A stretch of 64,000 nt of DNA from Fuscovulum blasticum DSM 2131 (lineage in GTDB: Bacteria; Pseudomonadota; Alphaproteobacteria; Rhodobacterales; Rhodobacteraceae), in contig NZ_PZKE01000001.1 in NCBI RefSeq assembly GCF_003034965.1, positions 346,343 to 410,342 on the forward strand, given 5' to 3'. Position 1 is the first letter of the stretch. Every line of letters begins with the position of its first letter. The notes under the pieces are model-generated. The model had not been told where the DNA came from. It did not search any database and saw nothing but the letters and a program-made list of their open reading frames with translations. This document shows positions 9,581 to 19,838 of this stretch, in pieces. A program made the translations under genes and the position numbers.

Positions 9581-10590
9581 CCCGCAACCGCGAAGCCGCC
9601 AAGACACTATTCCTGCGGCAGGCCGGCTGGGACGCGGCGGTTCGGCGGCATCTGGCTGGCGATGCTTCGGCGCGGCGCTATGAACGGCTGGAACGGGGCG
9701 CGGATCGTGCCGTGCTGATGGACAGCCCGCCCGGCGCTGGCGACGATGTGCAGGATTTCCTGCGCATCGACGCGCATCTGACGGCCATCGGTCTTTCTGC
9801 GCCGAAGATTCTGGCCGCCGAACCCGCCCAGGGTTTCCTTTTGCTCGAAGATCTGGGCGACAACCTTTACACGGCGGCGGTGACGAAGGATCCGGCGCAG
9901 GAAGCCCCGCTCTATGCCGAGGCGGTTGAAGTGCTGCTTCACCTGCAACGGGCCGCGCCGCCAGCCCCGGTGCCTGATCTTTCCGCCGAAGACTGGGCGC
10001 GATCGGCGGGCTTCGTGCTTGATTTCTACGCGCGCGCCGCGACCGGGGCCGTGCCGGATGGCGACGACTTTCATGCCGCCCTGACCACGTTGTTGCAGAC
10101 CCATGCCGACGGGCCGCGCATCCTGATCCTGCGGGACTATCATGCGGGAAACCTGCTTTGGCTGCCCGATCGGCGCGGGCTGGCGCGGGTGGGGCTGCTG
10201 GATTTTCAGCAGGCGCAGATGGGGCAACCGGCCTATGACCTTGTGTCTTTGTTGCAGGACGCGCGGCGCGATGTGGCGCCCGAGGTTGAAACTGAGGGCG
10301 TGGCGCGGATGGCGCGGGGGCTGGGGTTGACGGTGGCCGACCTGTCGCCGGCCTATGCCACGCTGGGGGCGCTGCGTGCGCTGCGAATTCTGGGCATCTT
10401 CGCGCGGCTCTGTCTGGTGGATGGCAAGCCCGGCTATCTGGACTTCGTGCCCCGGGTCTGGGGGCAGTTGCAACGCAACCTTTCGCACCCGGCACTGCAC
10501 GGACTGCGCGACCTGTGCGGTGGTCTGTTGCCGCCCCCCACCCCTGAAACGCTGACCCGGATTCGTGCCCAATGCGCCCCTTCCCGCTGA
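9577..10590 (+). CDS. amgK: N-acetylmuramate/N-acetylglucosamine anomeric kinase, APH family
   Basis: A 337-residue aminoglycoside-phosphotransferase-fold kinase. LEDLGDNLY, the catalytic loop LRDYHAGNLLWL and the metal-binding LLDFQQAQMGQPAYDL match AmgK, which phosphorylates MurNAc and GlcNAc at C1 for cell-wall recycling. The next gene, overlapping by 19 bases, is a MurU-type nucleotidyltransferase, and that pairing is the strongest support. The product is MurNAc-1-phosphate, feeding UDP-MurNAc synthesis without passing through MurA/MurB. Confidence 0.88.
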   Translation: MTRNREAAKTLFLRQAGWDAAVRRHLAGDASARRYERLERGADRAVLMDSPPGAGDDVQDFLRIDAHLTAIGLSAPKILAAEPAQGFLLLEDLGDNLYTAAVTKDPAQEAPLYAEAVEVLLHLQRAAPPAPVPDLSAEDWARSAGFVLDFYARAATGAVPDGDDFHAALTTLLQTHADGPRILILRDYHAGNLLWLPDRRGLARVGLLDFQQAQMGQPAYDLVSLLQDARRDVAPEVETEGVARMARGLGLTVADLSPAYATLGALRALRILGIFARLCLVDGKPGYLDFVPRVWGQLQRNLSHPALHGLRDLCGGLLPPPTPETLTRIRAQCAPSR

Positions 10591-11267
10591 TGCTGTTCGC
10601 TGCGGGTTTCGGCACCCGTATGCGCGAACTGACCGCAACGCGGCCCAAGCCGTTGGTTCCCGTTCTGGGCGAAACGCTGCTGGACCGGGCGCTGAACCTG
10701 GCCGAAGACGCGGCTTGTGCGCCGGTGGTGGTGAACGTGCATTATCTGGGTGGCCAGATCATCGACCATCTGGCCGGGCGGCCGGGGGTACAGATCAGTG
10801 ATGAACGTGCCGCCATTCTGGACACCGGCGGCGGCTTGCGTGCAGCGTTGCCGATGCTGGGGCCGGGGCCGGTGATGACACTGAACCCCGATGCCGTCTG
10901 GCGCGGGCCTAACCCGCTGTCGCTGCTGGCCAAGGCCTGGGAGGGCGACCGGATGGATGCGCTGCTTCTGGTCAAGGACCGGGCGCAGGTGCGCGGGCGC
11001 AGCGGCAAGGCCGATTTCCGGTTGGATGCGGAAGGCCGGATCACCCGCGCCGTGGATGAGACGGGCAGCCTGTATCTGGGTGCGCAGATTTTGCGAACAG
11101 ATACGCTTTCAGCCATGACAGAGCCTGTTTTCTCGCTGAACCGCCTTTGGAACCGGATGATTGCCGAAGGGCGGGCCTATGCCTTGCCCTATGCCGGAGA
11201 CTGGTGCGATGTGGGCAGCCCCGAAGGGCTGGCCGAAGCCGAGGCGATGCTGCGGGAGGGGGGCTGA
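10572..11267 (+). CDS. murU: N-acetylmuramate-1-phosphate uridylyltransferase
   Basis: A 231-residue sugar-phosphate nucleotidyltransferase. The N-terminal LFAAGFGTRMRELTATRPKPL signature (GxGTRM...KP) binds the nucleotide. VNVHYLGGQI, GGGLRAALPML, LNPDAVW and the closing DWCDVGSPEGLAEAEAML follow the MurU pattern. With AmgK it converts recycled MurNAc to UDP-MurNAc. An alternative ATG at 10590 would shorten it by six residues. Its stop shares one base with the addB start (TGATG). Confidence 0.87.
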   Translation: MRPFPLMLFAAGFGTRMRELTATRPKPLVPVLGETLLDRALNLAEDAACAPVVVNVHYLGGQIIDHLAGRPGVQISDERAAILDTGGGLRAALPMLGPGPVMTLNPDAVWRGPNPLSLLAKAWEGDRMDALLLVKDRAQVRGRSGKADFRLDAEGRITRAVDETGSLYLGAQILRTDTLSAMTEPVFSLNRLWNRMIAEGRAYALPYAGDWCDVGSPEGLAEAEAMLREGG

Positions 11268-14197
11268 TGTTCGCAGGCCCCGGCCCGCATGTCTTTGGCC
11301 TGCCACCCGGCGCCGATTTCCCCGCACGGCTGGCCGAAGGTCTGTTGCAGCGGCTTGGGAGGCAGACGCCCGAGGCACTGGCTCGGGTTACGATTTTCCT
11401 GAACACCCAGCGGATGCGTCGGCGGTTGCGGGCCTGTCTGACCGCGAGCGGCGCGACGCTGCTGCCGCGACTGCGGTTGGTCACCGAACTGGGTGGCGAT
11501 CCGCTGCTTTGCGGCCCTGAACCAGCGGTTTCCGGTCTGGGGCGGCGGCTGGAGCTTGTGGTGCTGATTGACCGGATGCTGCGGGCCGATCCGTCTTTGG
11601 CCCCGCGCGGGGCGCTGTTCGATCTGGCCGACAGTCTGGCCGCCCTGATGGACGAAATGCGCGCCGAAGGCGTGGACCCCGAGGCAGTGGCCGCGCTGGA
11701 TGTTGAAGGCCACGCGGCGCATTGGGCGCGCAGCCAGCGGTTCCTGTCGCTGGTTGAGCGGTTCTTCGATGCCGATGCCCGCCCGGATGCCGAAGCGCGC
11801 CTGCGCGCCGCGACATTGCGGCTGATCGAGGGCTGGCAATCTCGGCCGCCGGCCGACCCGGTGATCGTTGCGGGTTCCACCGGATCGCGCGGCACAACCG
11901 CCCTGTTGATGCAGGCCGTGGTGCGGTTACCGCAGGGTGCGCTGGTCTTGCCGGGGCATGATTTCGACCTGCCCGAGCAGGTTTGGGACAGTATGGCTGA
12001 TGCCATGGCGCACGAGGATCACCCGCAGTTCCGCCATCGCCGGCTGATGGCGCTGCTGAAGATCGCCCCCGGCGATGTGTCCGAATGGACCGCCGGCGCC
12101 GCGCCAGATCCGGCCCGGAACCGGCTTCTGTCGCTGTCGCTGAGGCCCGCCCCGGTTACCGACCAGTGGATCACAGAAGGCGGCGCTCTTCCGGGGCTGT
12201 CTGCCGCCACTGCCAGGTTGACCCTGCTTGAAGCACCCACCCCGCGAGCCGAGGCGATGGCCATCGCGCTGCGGCTGCGACAGGCGGTTGAAGAGGGGCA
12301 GAGCGTGGCGCTGATCAGCCCCGATCGCGATCTGACCCGCCGCGTCAGTGCCGCGCTGGATCGCTGGGGCGTGCTGCCCGACGACTCGGCCGGTCAACCC
12401 TTGCCGCATACGCCGCCCGGCCGGCTGTTGCGGCTGACGGCGCGCGCGATGGGGCGGCGGCTGACGGGGCCGGGCCTGCTGGCGCTGCTGAAACATCCGC
12501 TGGCCTTTGCGGGGGCGGATCGCGGGCCGCATCTTCTGCTGACCCGCGATCTGGAACTGGAGCTGCGCCGCCACGGCCCGGCTTTTCCCGACGCAGGTTT
12601 CCTCACAGCCTGGGCTGAGGCGCGGAAAGAGGTATTTGCACCTGACTGGGCACGCGTCATTTGTGGAGTGTTAGAGACACTTTTGACCTTGGATGAAGCC
12701 CCGCTTCCGGTGCTGATCGCCCGCCATCGCGCGGCGACCGAGGCACTGGCCCGCGGTGCCGACTGGGATGCGGCGGGTGATACGCCCTGGGACAAGGCCG
12801 CCGGGATCGAGGCCCTTCTGGCGGTGACCGAGTTTCAGGCCGAAGCCCCCGAAGGCTTTGTCCTGTCGCCGCTGGATTACCCCGCGCTGCTGGATGGCGT
12901 TCTGGCACGCCGCGCGGTGCGTGACGCGGTGCTGACGGATGAGCGTGTGCAGATCCTTGGCCCGCAAGAGGCGCGGATTCAGGGCGCAAATTTGGTGATC
13001 CTGGCCGGGCTGAACGAAGGTATCTGGCCGGGTCAGCCCAGCCCGGACCCGTGGCTGAACCGCAAGATGCGCGCCGAGGCAGGCCTTTTGCTGCCCGAGC
13101 GGCGGATCGGGCTGGCAGCGCATGATTACCAGATGGCCGCCGCCGCGCCGCAGGTGGTGCTGAGCCGCGCCCTGCGCGATGCCGAAGCCGAGACGGTTCC
13201 ATCGCGCTGGCTGAACCGGCTGGTCAACCTGCTGGCCGGCCTGCCTGACGGTGGCGGCCCTACTGCGCTTGCAGATATGCGGGCGCGGGGGGCCGATCTG
13301 ATGGCGCAGGCGGCGGCGGTGGAGCGGCCGCTTCCTTCCGCCCCTGCGGTGCGGCCCGCGCCGCGCCCGCCGGTTGCGCTGCGCCCGGCACGGTTGTCGC
13401 TGACTGAAATCGAGCGGCTGATCCGCGACCCCTATGCCATTTATGCCAAGCATTTGCTGAAACTGCACCCGCTGTCGCCGCTGCGGGCCGATGCCGACGC
13501 CCGCCTGCGTGGCGAAGTGGTGCATAGGGTGATGGAAACGCTGCTGAAGGCTGGCCCTCTGCCCGCCGATTCCGAAGCGGCGGTGGCGCGTCTGCTGGAT
13601 GTGGCCGATACGGTGCTGGCGCAGGATGTGCCCTGGCCGGTGGCGCGGACGGTCTGGCGCGGGCGTCTGGCGCGGATCGCGCGGCCCTTTGTCGAGGCGC
13701 TGGCGCGTGAGGGTGGGACGCCGGTGCTGCTGGAAGAGAAACACACGGCCACCTTCGCCCACCCGCCTTTCACGCTGGTTGGCAAACCTGACCGGATTGA
13801 CCTGTTGCCCGATGGCAGCCTGCGGATCGTCGATTACAAGACCGGCAAGCCGCCCGGCGAGAAAGAGCAGAGGTATTTTGCCAAGCAGTTGCTGCTGGCG
13901 GCGGTGATGGCGGATATGGGGGCCTTTCCGCAGGTGGCCGGTGCCGAGGTGCGCGAGATTGTCTATCAGGGCCTTGGGGCCGACCTGAAAGCGGAACGCA
14001 CCGTGATGACGCCCGAGTTGATTGCCGCCACGCGAGATGAACTGCTGTTGCTGTTGCACGCCTGGGCCGAGCCGGGGCGAGGATATACCTCGCGCCGGGC
14101 GGTGTTCGAGGTGAAATGGCCGGGCGATTATGACGATCTGGCACGCCACGGTGAATGGGATGCGACCGATGCCCCGGTGCCCGAGGATGTGCCATGA
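11267..14197 (+). CDS. addB: Double-strand break repair protein AddB
   Basis: A 976-residue subunit of the AddAB helicase-nuclease that resects DNA ends for RecA. It is the alphaproteobacterial AddB: an inactivated helicase-like body (LISPDRDLTRRVSAAL around residue 345) and a C-terminal RecB-type nuclease with RGEVVHRVME (near 748) and the catalytic IVDYKTGK (near 855). I see no canonical Walker A and no iron-sulfur cysteine cluster. The start at 11267 overlaps the murU stop; the frame is open further upstream, but that lies inside murU. Confidence 0.95.
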   Translation: MFAGPGPHVFGLPPGADFPARLAEGLLQRLGRQTPEALARVTIFLNTQRMRRRLRACLTASGATLLPRLRLVTELGGDPLLCGPEPAVSGLGRRLELVVLIDRMLRADPSLAPRGALFDLADSLAALMDEMRAEGVDPEAVAALDVEGHAAHWARSQRFLSLVERFFDADARPDAEARLRAATLRLIEGWQSRPPADPVIVAGSTGSRGTTALLMQAVVRLPQGALVLPGHDFDLPEQVWDSMADAMAHEDHPQFRHRRLMALLKIAPGDVSEWTAGAAPDPARNRLLSLSLRPAPVTDQWITEGGALPGLSAATARLTLLEAPTPRAEAMAIALRLRQAVEEGQSVALISPDRDLTRRVSAALDRWGVLPDDSAGQPLPHTPPGRLLRLTARAMGRRLTGPGLLALLKHPLAFAGADRGPHLLLTRDLELELRRHGPAFPDAGFLTAWAEARKEVFAPDWARVICGVLETLLTLDEAPLPVLIARHRAATEALARGADWDAAGDTPWDKAAGIEALLAVTEFQAEAPEGFVLSPLDYPALLDGVLARRAVRDAVLTDERVQILGPQEARIQGANLVILAGLNEGIWPGQPSPDPWLNRKMRAEAGLLLPERRIGLAAHDYQMAAAAPQVVLSRALRDAEAETVPSRWLNRLVNLLAGLPDGGGPTALADMRARGADLMAQAAAVERPLPSAPAVRPAPRPPVALRPARLSLTEIERLIRDPYAIYAKHLLKLHPLSPLRADADARLRGEVVHRVMETLLKAGPLPADSEAAVARLLDVADTVLAQDVPWPVARTVWRGRLARIARPFVEALAREGGTPVLLEEKHTATFAHPPFTLVGKPDRIDLLPDGSLRIVDYKTGKPPGEKEQRYFAKQLLLAAVMADMGAFPQVAGAEVREIVYQGLGADLKAERTVMTPELIAATRDELLLLLHAWAEPGRGYTSRRAVFEVKWPGDYDDLARHGEWDATDAPVPEDVP

Positions 14198-17100
14198 ACC
14201 GGCCGGTTCCTTCTGACGCTTCGCTTGCCCAGATCGCGGCTGCCAATCCGGATGACAACGTCTGGCTGGTGGCCAATGCCGGATCGGGCAAGACGCGGGT
14301 TCTGACCGACCGGGTGGCGCGGCTGTTGCTGCGCGGGGTTGATCCGCAGAACATTCTTTGCCTGACCTATACCAAGGCGGCGGCGGCCGAGATGCAGAAC
14401 CGACTGTTCAAGCGGTTGGGCGAATGGGCGATGGCCCCGGAAGGGCCGTTGCGCGACAGTCTGGCCGACCTGGGCGAAGGCGACCTGCCGCCCGAACAGT
14501 TGCGTCTGGCGCGGCAGTTGTTTGCCCGTGCCATCGAAACCCCGGGTGGTATCCGCATCCAGACCATCCACAGCTTTGCCGGCAGCCTGCTGCGGCGCTT
14601 CCCGCTGGAGGCGGGCGTATCGCCGGGCTTTCAGGAGATTGACGACCGCAGCGCCGCCCAACTGCGGGCGGATGTGCTGGACGTCATGGCCGAAGGGCCG
14701 GATTCCGCCTTGTTAGAGACGGTTCTTGAAGATTCCGGCGAAGACCTTGATGCACTGGCGCGGGCGGTCATCGGTCGAAAGACGGCTTTTGAGGGCCGGT
14801 TGGACGAGGCGGCGCTGCGCGCATCCTTTGGTCTGCCTAAAGGTCTGGACAGGGCTGCCTTGCTGGCGCAGGTGTTTCTGGGCAGCGAAGCGGCGCTGCT
14901 GGCGGCGATCCTGCCGGCGCTGAAAAGCGGCACGGTGACCGACGCGAAAGCCGCGGGTGTGGTCGAAACCCTGCCGCCACTGCCCTCGCTTGCAGCCTTG
15001 CGGGTTCTGGAAGGGCTGCTGCTGACCGGCAGCGGTGCCAAGGCACCTTATTCGGCCAAGATAGGGTCTTTCCCGACCAAGAAGACGGCCGAAGCCATTG
15101 TTGCCCACAGGGCCGCGCTGGAAAATCTGATGGCGCGGGTCGAATCTGCCCGGCCCTTGCGCATGGCGCTTGAGGCGGCCGAGGCGGCCGTGCGGCTGCA
15201 TCGTTTTGCCCGGGCCTTCCTGCGCCGGTATGAGGCTGCGAAATCCGCCCGGGGCTGGCTGGATTTCGACGATCTGATCCTGCGCGCGACCGATCTGCTG
15301 ACTGACCCTCTGGTCGCGCCCTGGGTATTGTTCCGACTGGATGGCAACCTTGACCACGTTCTGGTGGACGAGGCGCAGGATACCAGCCCCGGCCAGTGGC
15401 GCATCATCGAGGCGCTGACGCAGGAATTCACTGCCGGCGAAGGCGCGCGGCGGGTGCCCCGGTCGCTGTTCGTGGTGGGCGACAAGAAACAGTCGATCTA
15501 CTCGTTCCAGGGCGCCGATGTGGCGGCCTTTGACGACGTGAAGGGCAAGTTTTCGGGCCGGTTCAACGCCGCCAAGGCACCGTTGCAGCAGTTGCCCCTG
15601 CAACATTCGTTCCGCTCGTCCCGCGCGATCCTGGATCTGGTGGATCGCTGTTTTGACGGCCCCGCCTCTGAACCGCTGGGCGGCGCGTTCCGGCATCTGG
15701 CCTTTCACGAAGATTTGCCGGGCCGGGTGGACATCTGGCCCGCGGAACCCCCGCCCGAAAAGCCCGAGGAAGGCGCCTGGTACGAACCCGTTGACCTGAT
15801 GGCCGAGAACAATGCCACGGTTGTTCTGGCCCGCAGGATTGCCGGGCAGATTGCCAAGATGATCGAAACCGGGGTTCAAATCCCGGATGACCCGAAAACC
15901 GGCACCTTCCGCCCGGTGCAGGCAGGGGATTTCCTGATCCTTGTGCAACGCCGCAAGGAGGTGTTCGCCGAAATCATCCGCGCCTGCAAGGCGGCCAACC
16001 TGCCGATCGCCGGGGCAGACCGCCTGATCCTGACCGACGATCTGGCGGTGCGGGACATCCTGTCGCTGCTGGCCTTTCTGAACACGCCCGAGGACGATCT
16101 GGCACTGGCAACTGCGCTGCGGTCGCCGCTGTTCGGCTGGTCGGAAAAGCGGCTGTTCCGGCTTGCACAGAGCCGCAAAGGCTATCTCTGGGAAGCATTG
16201 CGCAATGACCCTGCCGAGGTTGAAACCGTCGCCGTCCTGCATGACCTGCGCAACCGGGCCGAGTTCCTGCGGCCCTATGAGCTGATCGACCGGGTGCTGA
16301 CACGACACGGGCGTCGGCCAATGATCCTGGGCCGGATGGGTGCCGAGGCCGCCGAGGCGCTGGATGAGTTGCAGGCGCAGGCTCTGGCCTATGAACGCAG
16401 CGAGGTGCCGTCGCTGACAGGGTTCCTGGCCTGGATGCAGGCGGGCGAGGTTGAGGTGAAGCGCCGGCCAGAGGCAGAAGGCGGGCTGATCCGGGTGATG
16501 ACGGTACACGGGGCCAAGGGTCTTGAGGCGCCGATTGTCATCCTGCCCGATACCGCCGACCGCCGGCTGGACGACCGCGATGCGATCCTGCCGGTGGCGG
16601 ACGGCGTGCCGGTCTGGGCCGGGCGCAAGGAGGATAACCCCGCCGTGGTGGCTGCGGCCAAGGCCGAACGCAGCGCCGCCCGCAAGGCCGAGAACCTGCG
16701 GCTGCTGTATGTGGCGCTGACACGGGCGAAAAGCTGGCTGATCGTGGCGGCGGCGGGCGAATGTGGCCCCGAATCGTGGTATGGAATGGTCGAACGGGGC
16801 GCCGCGACCCTGCCGCTTCAGCCCCTGGCCGAAGGCGTGCGGCGGTTGCAGGTGGGGCACTGGCCCACGGATGCCCCCGCGCCTGTGCGGGCCAAGCCAG
16901 AGATTGCCGCACCTGATTGGGCGCTGGTTGCAGCGTCACCGCCCCCTGCGCCGTTGGCCGAGGTTTCGCCTTCGGCGCTGGGCGGTGAGAAGGTGGTGGC
17001 GGGCGAACCGCTGGATGCCCCGGGCTATGATCCGGTGTTGCGGGGCAGTCTACTGCACCTGCTGCTTGAGCATCTGCCAGGCCTGCCGCAGGCCGACTGG

Positions 17101-17505
17101 GCGGCGCTGGCAGAACAGATTGGCGCGCTTGATGTTCTGGACGAGGCGAAGGCGATCCTGTCGGAACAGTCTCTGACATGGCTGTTTCAGCCCGGAACGC
17201 TGGCCGAGGTGGCGGTTTCCGCCCCGTGGAACGGGGCGGTTCTGGCGGGCAGCATCGACCGGCTGGTGGTGACGCCCGATGTGGTGACCGCCATCGACTA
17301 CAAGTCGAACCGGCGGATTCCGACCCGCCCCGAAGAGGTGCCCGAAGCCTATTTGCGGCAGTTGGGGGCCTATGCCCACGCGCTGCACGCCATCTACCCC
17401 GACCGCCGGATCGAAACCGCGATCCTGTGGACGCGCGGGCCGGTGCTGATGCCGCTCTCTCTCGATATCGTGAGGGCTGCGCTGGGCCGGGCCGCTATGC
17501 CTTGA
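14194..17505 (+). CDS. addA: Double-strand break repair helicase-nuclease AddA
   Basis: A 1103-residue UvrD/RecB-like superfamily 1 helicase with nuclease domain, partner of AddB. Motifs in order: Walker A ANAGSGKTR (about residues 28-36), LTYTKAAAAEMQ, motif II LVDEAQDTSPGQW (near 391), VGDKKQSIYSFQGAD, VMTVHGAKGLEAPIV, LLYVALTRAK, and the nuclease motif IDYKSNR (near 1034). The ATG at 14194 overlaps the addB stop (ATGA); a longer frame from 14155 would lie inside addB and is not favoured. Confidence 0.97.
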   Translation: MNRPVPSDASLAQIAAANPDDNVWLVANAGSGKTRVLTDRVARLLLRGVDPQNILCLTYTKAAAAEMQNRLFKRLGEWAMAPEGPLRDSLADLGEGDLPPEQLRLARQLFARAIETPGGIRIQTIHSFAGSLLRRFPLEAGVSPGFQEIDDRSAAQLRADVLDVMAEGPDSALLETVLEDSGEDLDALARAVIGRKTAFEGRLDEAALRASFGLPKGLDRAALLAQVFLGSEAALLAAILPALKSGTVTDAKAAGVVETLPPLPSLAALRVLEGLLLTGSGAKAPYSAKIGSFPTKKTAEAIVAHRAALENLMARVESARPLRMALEAAEAAVRLHRFARAFLRRYEAAKSARGWLDFDDLILRATDLLTDPLVAPWVLFRLDGNLDHVLVDEAQDTSPGQWRIIEALTQEFTAGEGARRVPRSLFVVGDKKQSIYSFQGADVAAFDDVKGKFSGRFNAAKAPLQQLPLQHSFRSSRAILDLVDRCFDGPASEPLGGAFRHLAFHEDLPGRVDIWPAEPPPEKPEEGAWYEPVDLMAENNATVVLARRIAGQIAKMIETGVQIPDDPKTGTFRPVQAGDFLILVQRRKEVFAEIIRACKAANLPIAGADRLILTDDLAVRDILSLLAFLNTPEDDLALATALRSPLFGWSEKRLFRLAQSRKGYLWEALRNDPAEVETVAVLHDLRNRAEFLRPYELIDRVLTRHGRRPMILGRMGAEAAEALDELQAQALAYERSEVPSLTGFLAWMQAGEVEVKRRPEAEGGLIRVMTVHGAKGLEAPIVILPDTADRRLDDRDAILPVADGVPVWAGRKEDNPAVVAAAKAERSAARKAENLRLLYVALTRAKSWLIVAAAGECGPESWYGMVERGAATLPLQPLAEGVRRLQVGHWPTDAPAPVRAKPEIAAPDWALVAASPPPAPLAEVSPSALGGEKVVAGEPLDAPGYDPVLRGSLLHLLLEHLPGLPQADWAALAEQIGALDVLDEAKAILSEQSLTWLFQPGTLAEVAVSAPWNGAVLAGSIDRLVVTPDVVTAIDYKSNRRIPTRPEEVPEAYLRQLGAYAHALHAIYPDRRIETAILWTRGPVLMPLSLDIVRAALGRAAMP

Positions 17506-17563
17506 CGATTCCCGGCCCGGTCCATACCTTCGATAACCGACAAATCCCCTCAGGAGAACCGCC

Positions 17564-17890
17564 ATGGGCGCTGCCACCGTCGCCGTCACCGATGCCACCT
17601 TTGATGCCGAAGTCCGCAAGTCGGACGTGCCGGTGGTGGTGGATTTCTGGGCCGAATGGTGCGGCCCCTGCCGGCAGATCGGCCCTGCGCTGGAAGAACT
17701 GGCGGCGGAATATGCCGGCAAGGTCAAGATCGTGAAGGTGAACGTGGACGAGAACCCGGAAAGCCCGGCGGTTCTGGGTGTGCGGGGCATCCCGTCGCTG
17801 TTCCTGTTCAAGGACGGTCAGGTCGTGTCGAACAAGGTTGGCGCCGCCCCCAAGGCCGCGCTGGACAACTGGATCAAGTCGGCGATCTGA
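17564..17890 (+). CDS. trxA: Thioredoxin
   Basis: A 108-residue cytosolic dithiol reductase. The active site is WCGPC (residues 32-36), with the buried Asp in VVDFWAEW, the cis-proline in RGIPSLFLF and the closing [17 protein letters not shown] precedes the ATG. It follows addA by 58 bases and is closed by a stem-loop terminator; addA-trxA linkage is usual in Rhodobacterales. Confidence 0.97.
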   Translation: MGAATVAVTDATFDAEVRKSDVPVVVDFWAEWCGPCRQIGPALEELAAEYAGKVKIVKVNVDENPESPAVLGVRGIPSLFLFKDGQVVSNKVGAAPKAALDNWIKSAI

Positions 17891-17913
17891 TTTTCGCCTG
17901 CGTCAAGAGCAAG

Positions 17914-17945
17914 GGGCGGTCTGGAAGGGCCGCCCTTTTGTTTTG
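17914..17945 (+). terminator. Rho-independent terminator after trxA
   Basis: Stem GGGCGG (17914-17919) pairs with CCGCCC (17930-17935) over a 10-base loop, followed by TTTTGTTTTG. It lies 23 bases after the trxA stop and upstream of hslV, so the amgK-to-trxA run probably ends here. Confidence 0.8.
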
Positions 17946-17989
17946 CGCCTGCCGCCGCCATATTGGGCAGCGAAACGACGGAGAGACAG

Positions 17990-18547
17990 ATGGCCGACGA
18001 CAAGTTTCCCGGCTGGCATGGAACCACGATCCTGGCAGTGCGCCGGGGCGGTGAGGTGGTGGTGGCCGGTGACGGGCAGGTAAGCCTGGGCCAGACCGTC
18101 ATCAAGGGCACGGCGCGCAAGGTGCGGCGGTTGTCGCCCGGCGGCAAGGATGTGGTCTGCGGCTTTGCCGGCAGCACGGCGGATGCCTTCACCCTGCTGG
18201 AGCGGCTGGAGAAGAAGCTGGAGGCCGCGCCGGGCCAGTTGGCGCGGGCCTGTGTCGATCTGGCCAAGGACTGGCGCATGGACAAGTACCTGCGCAACCT
18301 TGAGGCCATGCTGATCGTTACCGATGGCACGGCGCTGTTCGTGATCACCGGCGCGGGCGATGTGCTGGAGCCGGAACATGACATCGCCGCCATCGGATCG
18401 GGCGGCAACTTCGCGCTGGCCGCGGCGCGCGGGCTGATGGAAACCGATCTGCCCGCCGAGGCCGTGGCGCGCAAGGCCATGGCGATTGCTGCCGACATCT
18501 GTGTCTATACCAACGGCAATCTGACGGTCGAGCGGATCACCGCATGA
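17990..18547 (+). CDS. hslV: ATP-dependent protease HslVU peptidase subunit
   Basis: A 185-residue threonine peptidase forming the HslV double hexamer. A short propeptide ([11 protein letters not shown]) precedes the catalytic Thr12 in [29 protein letters not shown] is diagnostic. The ATG at 17990 follows GGAGAGAC; an upstream in-frame TTG at 17963 is not needed. Its ATPase partner hslU lies 3.1 kb downstream, with three unrelated genes between. Confidence 0.96.
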   Translation: MADDKFPGWHGTTILAVRRGGEVVVAGDGQVSLGQTVIKGTARKVRRLSPGGKDVVCGFAGSTADAFTLLERLEKKLEAAPGQLARACVDLAKDWRMDKYLRNLEAMLIVTDGTALFVITGAGDVLEPEHDIAAIGSGGNFALAAARGLMETDLPAEAVARKAMAIAADICVYTNGNLTVERITA

Positions 18548-18561
18548 CAGGACTGCGCTTG

Positions 18562-19776
18562 TCAGGCGTCCGGGATCACGGCATCGGCGGCGGCAAGCGC
18601 CTGTCCGATCTGTGCAATCGGAACCGACAGGGCCCGGTCGCCTTCCCGTCTGGCGCCCTTGACGGCCCCGGCAAGGGTATCAAGCACCTCGGCTCTCAGG
18701 GCCCGGGGAAGATGCACCTCCAGCCCCATACGCTGTTCATTCGACAGTCGCAGCAGCCGAAGGTGCTGTTCCTCGGGGCGGCCGTGCAGGAAAAGCCGCA
18801 GGAACTTGCGGTCATGGCGCAGGTCCGCGACCATGCCCCGTGGCAGCGCGGCCCGCAGATCGGCAAAGACCGTCAGCCAATAGGTGCGCGCGTCGGCGGC
18901 CTTCAGCACTTCGGCGGCTTCGGCTGGATGGGCCTCGGCAAGCGTCAGCGGGCCGGCGTAAGGCTGGCCCCCGCAGGCGACCCAGGTTGCCTGATGCGTG
19001 GCCCAGTCCGGGAAAAGCTGCATGAGCGGGGTCGCGTTCCAGAACTTGTGCGGCCCGATGGCATGAACCAGAAGCGCATCTTCGACCCCGCCTGTCATGA
19101 CCGGGTGGTTGAACCGCATCGGCCAGGCAGTGACGGGCAGATGCAGGCTGGCGGCGGCCAGATACCAGGGCATTTCGGCAATCTGCGACGGGGGGGCCTG
19201 TTCCACCAGGTGCGCCGCCATCCTGTGAATCAGCCCGACCGAACCGCCCCGATCCAGGAACCTGCGCGACACGCCGATCACCCCGCCGTTCAGCAAGGGA
19301 ACAGCGGGATCAAGGTCAAGGTGACGGAACACCGACAGCACCTTCTCGCGCCGCGCGAAGGCGCCTTCGGGCAAGGGGCGCCAGGCCAGACAGTCGAAAT
19401 CCCACAGCGGCGCCAGCGGCCCGCGCACCAGAATGTCGGCGTCCAGCCAGATGACGCGCTCGTACTCGTCCAGCAGGGCGGGCAGTTCCAGCTTGGTCAG
19501 CACAAGCGGGCTGAAATGGGCCAGATAGGGCGCAACCCGCGCGTCATCGACCGTGACCCCCAGCCGTTTCGCCACATCAGCTGCGGTGAAGGGCAAAAAC
19601 CGGCAGCGTGGCCACAGCCGCAGGAAGGCGGCCTGCTGATCTTCGGGCAGCCCGTCGTGATAGATCACCACGGTTGCATCGAAGGCCGGATCGCGCGCCA
19701 GGATCGACGCCAGAAGCGCCCCCGCAGCGAAGGCGTAATTCGTGGTGAACCCCAAAACGATTGCTCTGGCAGACAT
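18562..19776 (-). CDS. GT8-like glycosyltransferase, 404 aa
   Basis: The N-terminal two thirds form a glycosyltransferase-A fold: ARAIVLGFTTNYAFAAGALLASI, then VIWLDADILVRGPL with the DxD at Asp112/Asp114, and LNGGVIGVSRRF. The C-terminal third (from about residue 270) is helical and lacks known motifs. The ATG at 19776 directly follows an in-frame GTG and is the likelier start. It lies opposite to hslV and hslU and is divergent from the next membrane protein. Substrate unknown; it is not closely similar to the GT8 protein at 1543. Confidence 0.75.
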   Translation of the reverse strand: MSARAIVLGFTTNYAFAAGALLASILARDPAFDATVVIYHDGLPEDQQAAFLRLWPRCRFLPFTAADVAKRLGVTVDDARVAPYLAHFSPLVLTKLELPALLDEYERVIWLDADILVRGPLAPLWDFDCLAWRPLPEGAFARREKVLSVFRHLDLDPAVPLLNGGVIGVSRRFLDRGGSVGLIHRMAAHLVEQAPPSQIAEMPWYLAAASLHLPVTAWPMRFNHPVMTGGVEDALLVHAIGPHKFWNATPLMQLFPDWATHQATWVACGGQPYAGPLTLAEAHPAEAAEVLKAADARTYWLTVFADLRAALPRGMVADLRHDRKFLRLFLHGRPEEQHLRLLRLSNEQRMGLEVHLPRALRAEVLDTLAGAVKGARREGDRALSVPIAQIGQALAAADAVIPDA

Positions 19777-19838
19777 CACCCGACCCCCATGCCGGGCGTC
19801 ATGTGGTCAGCCGTCCCTTCCCCTGTCAAGGAAAACCC

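Noticed and set aside
14713..16860. 715-codon minus-strand open frame antisense to addA
   Set aside because: Composition is Arg/Gln/His/Gly-rich shadow sequence; addA on the plus strand has complete helicase motifs throughout.
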